A stretch of 64,000 nt of DNA, taken from Ciborinia camelliae (lineage: Eukaryota; Ascomycota; Leotiomycetes; Helotiales; Sclerotiniaceae). Both the position numbers and the translations under genes were made by a program. The stretch's first letter is position 1; the number at the start of each line of letters is the position of its first letter. Below the pieces are notes generated by a model that saw nothing but the letters and a program-made list of their open reading frames with translations, was not told where the DNA came from and ran no database searches. The DNA lies in the NCBI GenBank assembly GCA_025890175.1, contig JANPYM010000011.1, positions 1,096,299-1,160,298 on the forward strand. The letters run 5' to 3'. Positions 58,690 to 64,000 of the stretch are shown here, one piece after another.

Positions 58690-59839
58690 ATGTCTCTCAA
58701 TTCATTACGTCCTGGGTCTCGAGCTCTGCAGAACTTCAGCAGAGCTCAATTGCGTTCGTACGGCCATGCTTCAACACCTCTCACCTCACCTCGCCATCTT
58801 CTCTCCATTGCGGACCTCACTCCCGCCGAACTTACTACACTCGTCCGCTCCGCAAACTCACACAAAATTGCACTCAAATCTGGTGCTGTTCCTACATCTC
58901 TCCTCAATTCATTGACTGGCAAAGTAATTGCCATGCCATTCTCGAAACGCAGTACTCGCACGCGTGTCTCTACCGAATCCGCCGTTACCACAATGGGCGG
59001 GCATCCTATGTTTCTTGGTTCCGGCGACATCCAACTCGGTGTCAATGAATCATTATACGATACCTCGGTTGTAATTTCAAGTATGACTGCAGGTATTGTA
59101 GCTAGAGTGGGACCTCATTCAGATGTTGCGGGTCTCGCAAAGTGGTCGAGTGTACCAGTCATTAATGCTTTATCCGACGAATACCACCCCTTGCAAACTA
59201 TTGCCGATTACCTCACAATCCACGAAGCATTTTCCTCGCAGCCTTCCAGAAGCTCGTCACAAATTACACCAAGCTTGGGTCTGGAGGGCATGAAGATCGC
59301 CTGGATTGGAGATTCAAATAATGTTCTTTTCGACCTCGCAATTGGAGCAATGAAATTGGGTGTTAACATTTCGGTTTCGTCACCAGAGGGTTACAAAATT
59401 CCAGAATATATGCGCAAGATCATACAATCTGCTGCAACCACAACAGGTACACCAGGAACGCTTACGGAGGTTTCTGTGCCCGAAGAAGCTATAAAGGATG
59501 CGGATGTATTGGTGACTGATACATGGATATCTATGGGCCAGGAAGAAGAATCAGCAAAGAGACTGAAGGCCTTTGCAGGATACCAAATCACTGAGGAAAT
59601 GGCAAAGAGGGGTGGCGCTAGAGAAGGGTGGAAATTCATGCATTGTCTACCCAGACATCAAGATGAAGTCAACGATGCGGTATTCTACGGCCCCAGGAGC
59701 TTAGTCTTCCCAGAGGCTGAGAACAGAGTATATTCCGCTATTTGTAAGTTCTTAAATCGCCTTCAAGTTGGGATTCACATACTAACCAAATATAGCTACT
59801 TTGGAAGCATTCGTAGTCAACAAGGGCAAGATCGTATGA
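58690..59839 (+). CDS. argB: Ornithine carbamoyltransferase, mitochondrial
   Basis: Makes citrulline from ornithine and carbamoyl phosphate in arginine biosynthesis. Two exons (58690-59743, 59796-59839) with a 52-nt GTAAGT...TATAG intron; total 365 residues. The N-terminus is rich in Arg and Ser with no acidic residue in the first about 40 residues, consistent with mitochondrial import. The carbamoyl-phosphate site S-T-R-T-R is at 88-92, H-P-L-Q at 166-169, the ornithine-loop S-M-G at 281-283 and the catalytic H-C-L-P-R at 318-322. Splicing the last intron produces the family C-terminus L-E-A-F-V-V-N-K-G; reading through it instead gives an unrelated tail ending at 59853. Gene name follows Aspergillus usage (arg-12 in Neurospora, ARG3 in yeast). 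Confidence 0.95.
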
Positions 59840-60210
59840 GGCATTTGAGTTAGCATATATACCAAGGCGCTATCTGGAGTATAAAAGCAATGGTAATCTT
59901 AGGAATCACGAAGTCACAATATACACCGTGGCTCACATTTGAAAGTAATGTTGTCTCCTTTGGGCATTCTCATAACCATGATAGCTATCTCCAATTCCCG
60001 AAACCAAATGGATATCCGATCAAAATCAAAGCATAACCCTCCACCATCCCATAATTAACTTGAATATCGGCAACATTTCCTCCATACAAAACTTCAGAAC
60101 AAAAAATTGATATATCTCAAAAGCAAGCAACCCATGGATCGACACAGCCACGTCCTTGAGGTCAACCTTGCTACTGGAAGAAAATTACATAGTAGGCACC
60201 ACACAGAATC

Positions 60211-60765
60211 CATCCGTCGAGTAAAAGTCATAGCCAACCACCCCAATTCCAATAGTCTAATTCCACCATTCCCTCAAAATTCCTACCCTCACCAATCAGT
60301 ATCACCATGTCCTCGAGGACCACACTCAAGACCTCGTGTTGATCGACCTTAAACTTTGGCTCCGGTGTATTAACACTGGGATTGACTGGCTGCCAATTTT
60401 CCACTTCTCAATATTTGTTCGTCCTCGCAACATAAATCCGTTTAGCTTGCAAAGCTGCTGTGATGTCTTTGAAATCCTTTGGCGTTGCCATCCAATATGG
60501 CATCTGGTCTGGAACGAAATTTGGATAACTCCTTAACCCTCGGGGATTGCCGGATTCTCTTGAAGTCATAAAGCGTACTAGGTAGTTGCATGGTTAAGGT
60601 TATCGAAAGTGGTATACTCGTGAACGAAATGTTGAGGGTTAGTTCTGGTTTGATTTTCACGAGGGCGCGGCTGATAAATTTCGAGTAAGGGAATATGACA
60701 GAGGAGAGCTCGAAGTGTTGTCTATGATTAGGATGACGAATCCGAGTGTTGTGAATTTTGGACAA
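60211..60765 (-). pseudogene. Possible decayed gene, unidentified
   Basis: Several minus-strand frames read as good protein but break into each other. Around 60420-60570 one frame contains F-V-P-D-Q-M-P-Y-W-M-A-T-P-K-D-F and A-L-Q-A-K-R-I-Y-V-A-R; an in-frame TGA follows, after which coding-like sequence resumes (V-L-S-V-V-L-E-D-M-V-I-L-I-G-E). Upstream, coding-like sequence lies in a different frame. No intron was found that repairs both breaks. I do not recognise the family. It is next to the SWIM/RING pseudogene on the same strand. Confidence 0.3.
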
Positions 60766-60910
60766 GAATCCTTAACAACGGAATCCCCTCTCAGGAAGCC
60801 ACTACGACAAATCCTGTAAAAAGTGTTTGTGGCGCCATATGTTGTTCCATTGGACTTTTTGAATAGCCAATCTAAACAAGTCGATAATGGAGGATGCCAT
60901 CGGTGGTCAG

Positions 60911-61915
60911 TTAGGCATAGTCAGAAGGTTCCTCTTCAAAGTCAAAAAAATCATCTTCATCGGATGTGATCTCTCAGTCTTCCAGCTCTTCAACTTGGGG
61001 GTCCAAATCGTAATATGGGACCGCCGGCCTCTCGTAGGAATCTTTGGTGCCTCTGTTATTCTTCTTCTCCATTTGACACTGATTCTTTCATCCCCAAGAT
61101 CTCAGCGACATTGATATAACCCCCAGTATCGTCTCCGCCTCCGCCGTTTTCAATCACTTTTGACAATTCCTCGTCGGTAAACATCCCACAACGCGCGACA
61201 ATGTCTACATGTAGCGTCGCGTTTGACTTTCCAGTTTTCTGCAGCCCAGTGAAGCATGCAATGTCGATGGAAACTGACTCCACATTGGCTTTTACACCAC
61301 GTGAGAGTATTGTCGTTGGCGTCTAGCTCGTCTAGACAGATGTAGCACATATCGACCCGCTTGCGTTGGCAGTAATCGTCGATGACCACGATATCGAGCA
61401 TGTTATCCACCTCGGTGGATAAGAATGCGACTTGGTGACGAAGTGGTGCCTCCAGCTCCAAGACCTTCCCAAGAACCTACAATGAAAACTGTTAGTCATC
61501 ACCGATCATCAACTTGAGGGCGATAAATAAGTAAAACTTACGAAAACAATATGTTTGCAGAGATGACCACGACCCCAATCCCGACAATTACATATGGGCT
61601 CCTTTACCATGATGACCTGGTGCATATTACCGGTAGTTCCAACCACCAAGTACTGCTCTTCCCTATCCTCGCTCCCGTATCTGCGTTGGTGGAAAATGGA
61701 GTACATTATCTGAGTCTCAGCAGTATTTAGTAATCTTAGAAACTCGACGGTAGGTTAGGTTCCGGATGAAATCGTAGAAGTCGTTGCTCGTCCCTGGTAG
61801 CTGGTAGCATTTTCTCCTGACTCCTCTACTTCGGTGTCGATGTCATCCAAGGTGGGGTCAATGAATGTTAGACCTGCATTAGGATTGCGAGCAGGAGGTT
61901 GTGGACTCCTTCTGG
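60911..61915 (-). pseudogene. SWIM/RING zinc-finger protein, disrupted
   Basis: The intact part (61706-61555, then 61490 or so down to 61150 after a GTAAGT intron) encodes a SWIM finger (C-N-C, eleven residues, C-K-H) followed by a RING-like domain (C-Y-I-C, then C and H-R-H-C, and C-R-H-C), an architecture of fungal E3 ubiquitin-ligase-like proteins. The rest is broken. Right after the last RING cysteines the family-like continuation (G-Y-I-N-V-A-E-I-L-G) is found one frame over. The acidic C-terminal tail (D-E-D-D-F-F-D-F-E-E-E) lies in the third frame beyond a TGA. The N-terminal part at 61707-61915 reads R-N-P-N-A-G-L-T-F-I-D-P in one frame and E-F-L-R-L-L-N in another. At least three frame breaks and one premature stop indicate decay, unless assembly errors are numerous here. 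Confidence 0.6.
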
Positions 61916-62399
61916 ATCACAGTTTGTTGGGGTGGTACTAATTATGGATAGTGATGATTGATATAAATTACACTATGAATGAAAAATAAAGTTCTCTCTC
62001 TCTCACACACACACTCGCTCTCTCTCTCTCTCCCGTATTCCCCTTTTCGAAGCGAACATCTCTGCCTTGGAACCCAACAACCTAGGTATCCCGAGGTCTT
62101 CTGCAGGTGCCTTCTACATCCGAGGCACCTCCAATAAGTTACGTACATGGATGGGTTAAGATATCAATACGCAACGTCGAATTATCAAGGCCCCACTTCT
62201 ATTCTTCTCTTCTGCACACGCCACATCGACCATTCACTGCCCAGTTCCCAACAGTTAATACCTAATCAATTGTCCACGGGTCTCTCAAATGTCCTTCTTA
62301 CGTTTGAGATTTGTATCTGGAAAATCAAATCTCAAACAACTCACCTCTTATTCAACTCCCCCGTTTTCTTCTTCATACCCAGCAGTAAATCTTAGAAAA
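61916..62399. other. Intergenic region with CT/CA microsatellite
   Basis: Between the SWIM/RING pseudogene and the YCII gene. A CT-rich microsatellite with a CA block lies at 61993-62032. The rest is the likely promoter of the YCII gene. Confidence 0.6.
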
Positions 62400-63005
62400 A
62401 TGTCTTCAGCAACAGCGACGTCGGCGGCGGAGAAGATTGAGTGGCTGGTCATACTCCCTGATAATGAGGGCGCGTTGGAGAGGAGACTTAGTGTTAGGCC
62501 GTGAGTTTATCCGATGGTTTGGTACTGGGAGCGTGATGTTTGGAGATGAAGGGAAAAGGGAGCTAAGAAATTTGATAGCAAGCATTTCGAAGGTCTTAAG
62601 ACTGGTCTTGAGTCTGGGCTCTGGAAGATGGGCGGTAAGTCCTCAATCCTCTCTACAAACTCTCGTTGCTTGGTTCGAGAAGTCGTCGACATATTGGCGG
62701 GAGCGGACTAATCAAAAACCCCACAGGAGCCTTGCTCTCGGAACCTCCCTCCGGCGACTCCCCTTTGAAATTTCAAGGAAGTTGTATGATCGCTCTTGCC
62801 AGCAGCAAAGAGGAAGTCCTTGAAGCATTGAAGAAGGATGTTTATGCCGAAAATGATGTTTGGGATTTCAGCAAGGTATGTAATATTATCACTGCCGCAA
62901 TTACTTGTGGTCACGAGTTAAGGTCACACGATTGGGGACTGATGACTGATGGTTGTGCAGACCCAAATCTATCCTTTCAAATGTGCATTTAGGAAGGAGG
63001 CATAA
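62400..63005 (+). CDS. YCII-related domain protein
   Basis: A small 116-residue protein of the YCII/YciI-like fold, a ferredoxin-like domain with a conserved His often proposed as catalytic; no substrate is known. Four exons: 62400-62500, 62579-62634, 62727-62875, 62961-63005, with introns of 78, 92 and 85 nt. The protein starts with a short Ala/Thr/Ser-rich segment, then E-W-L-V-I-L-P-D, R-P-K-H-F-E-G-L (the His is restored across intron 1), W-K-M-G-G-A across intron 2, and A-L-A-S-S-K-E-E-V and D-V-W-D-F-S-K, ending Y-P-F-K-C-A-F-R-K. The pattern fits fungal YCII proteins of about 110-120 residues. Intron sizes are larger than most in the window, but every join is in frame. Confidence 0.85.
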
Positions 63006-63826
63006 AGCGTTGAGGTTATTTGGTGCAAGCAGGTTGCGGATGGGGTTTTGGAGAGGAAGCATGATATCAAGCTTCCTCTTCAAACTTCGAATTAATCAGT
63101 ACAGGCGAATGAATGTATTGATCGACTTACCAAATGAAATGAAACTTCCCATGATTTTTCCATTCATTCAGTGTTTCCATGGTTATAACAACTCAACAAT
63201 CTTGCAGGCAGACACCACAACTCAATTCACTGACGCAAACACTTCCATACTTCACGTATCAGACATGGTATTCTAATGATTGGTAGGCGAAGAAGTTCGG
63301 AATATCAATCGTCTGAATTATCAAGCAGAATGGCTTCCGCAATATTGAGCCGGCCCCATCAATCATATATCAGATATGGTATTATAACAATTGGTAGGCA
63401 AGAAGCCAACGTTTACCACACCCGCAAGAAATTCTACACATGTGCGACAGAGAGACAAAATTTCAAGGCCGATGCATGCATACTTGCCACGACCCCTCTG
63501 GAGTCGGAGATCAAGCGTGAATGGTGATTTGGTATTCGAAGTTCTAAGGGCAGCGGTTAGAGCTCAAGTATGATATGATAATTCCCCCCTTTTACATATA
63601 TCCAACTGTTTGTTATACTGTCATTTTCATTTTCATCTATGACAATGTATTAATGGTAACGGAAACATTCCTGGTAACCCTTACCTTTTTCCCATTAGAA
63701 GGGCCAGTATAAGTTAAAATGTACGGAAAATATATCCGATACAATTCATACAACTTTATTTCAACGTATTGATCAATACACATATTAACCACTGAGGTGA
63801 TTCCGTTAGCTCAGTGTGAAGTTTCA
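63006..63826. other. Intergenic region
   Basis: No gene recognised. A near-duplicate phrase (a short ATCAGANATGGTATT-like stretch followed by ATTGGTAGGC) occurs at about 63261-63290 and 63370-63400, pointing to a small local duplication. Confidence 0.45.
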
Positions 63827-64000
63827 CTACGCTTCTTTCGCTTGTACTTTGTCGCAGAAATCTTTGCAAGTCCGTTTAGTTTGTGTTATCGTATTCATCA
63901 AATTGATAAAAGTATCTTGTTCAGATAACAATAACGTTGGTTGAAAAATTTGTTGGGAGTTTTCATTGTGAGAGGGTGTGCGTTGAGGGTCTTTTGCTAG
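63827..64000 (-). CDS. 3' end of an unidentified gene, cut by the window edge
   Basis: A minus-strand frame is open from the window edge to a TAG at 63827-63829, giving 57 C-terminal residues. The composition is protein-like: a Gln/Ser/Pro-rich start, then T-F-I-N-L-M-N-T-I and a Cys/Lys-rich end (T-C-K-D-F-C-D-K-V). No family recognised. The start and any introns lie outside the window. Confidence 0.5.
   Translation of the reverse strand, partial: LAKDPQRTPSHNENSQQIFQPTLLLSEQDTFINLMNTITQTKRTCKDFCDKVQAKEA

Noticed and set aside
59744..59853. Longer ornithine carbamoyltransferase C-terminus by reading through
   Set aside because: Splicing a standard 52-nt intron restores the conserved family C-terminus, while read-through gives unrelated residues.
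61993..62032. CT/CA-rich tract as a CRISPR-like or telomeric repeat
   Set aside because: It is a plain dinucleotide microsatellite; no spacers and no TTAGGG units.

Overview
The window looks like nuclear DNA of a filamentous ascomycete, probably a leotiomycete (Helotiales, Sclerotinia/Botrytis-like). This rests on short GT-AG introns of about 48-106 nt with CTAAC/CTGAC-type branch sites, fungal-specific families (HeLo effector, ankyrin NLR, DUF3602, YAT permease, vWA-ankyrin protein), and scattered TACCTACCTAGGT simple sequence between genes. The lineage is an inference from style, not from a search. Gene density is low, about a dozen convincing genes in 64 kb, with two long gene-poor stretches (about 3.6-12 kb and 22-34 kb). 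No tRNA, rRNA, CRISPR array or complete autonomous transposon was recognised.

Layout. 2.05-3.59 kb (-): CCCH zinc-finger protein. 11.99-17.89 kb: the most interesting locus, a divergent pair made of a 1425-residue NACHT/ankyrin NLR-like receptor (-) and a 259-residue HeLo-domain protein (+). The receptor N-terminus and the HeLo C-terminus share a short glycine/asparagine-rich motif (N-[ST]-G-x-T-x-G-[VI]-H-x-G-D-x-N), as expected of an amyloid-signalling receptor/effector pair for regulated cell death. Just beyond lie a gene remnant and a hAT-like MITE. 21.6-22.0 kb (-): DUF3602 protein. 34.2-35.9 kb (-): bicovalent FAD oxidoreductase of the berberine-bridge type. 36.7-37.1 kb: a long hairpin and a 122-bp tandem duplication. 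37.3-39.1 kb (+): ankyrin-vWA protein. 40.7-45.5 kb (-): 1535-residue RGG-rich disordered protein. 47.6-50.4 kb (+): mitochondrial aconitase-family enzyme (Aco2-like). 52.7-54.7 kb (+): DIP5-like amino-acid permease. 56.3-58.3 kb (-): two tandem paralogues of an unrecognised family, one with a 12-bp coding repeat that slips through all three frames. 58.7-59.8 kb (+): ornithine carbamoyltransferase. 60.2-61.9 kb (-): decayed genes including a SWIM/RING zinc-finger pseudogene. 62.4-63.0 kb (+): YCII-like protein. Right edge (-): the 3' end of an unidentified gene.

Working together. The NLR and HeLo genes most plausibly form one functional module. The aconitase-like enzyme (citrate cycle or lysine synthesis), the amino-acid permease and ornithine carbamoyltransferase (arginine) all concern amino-acid metabolism, but the sequence gives no evidence that they are co-regulated. 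Splice sites were placed by eye from consensus and frame continuity; most join conserved motifs cleanly, which supports them.
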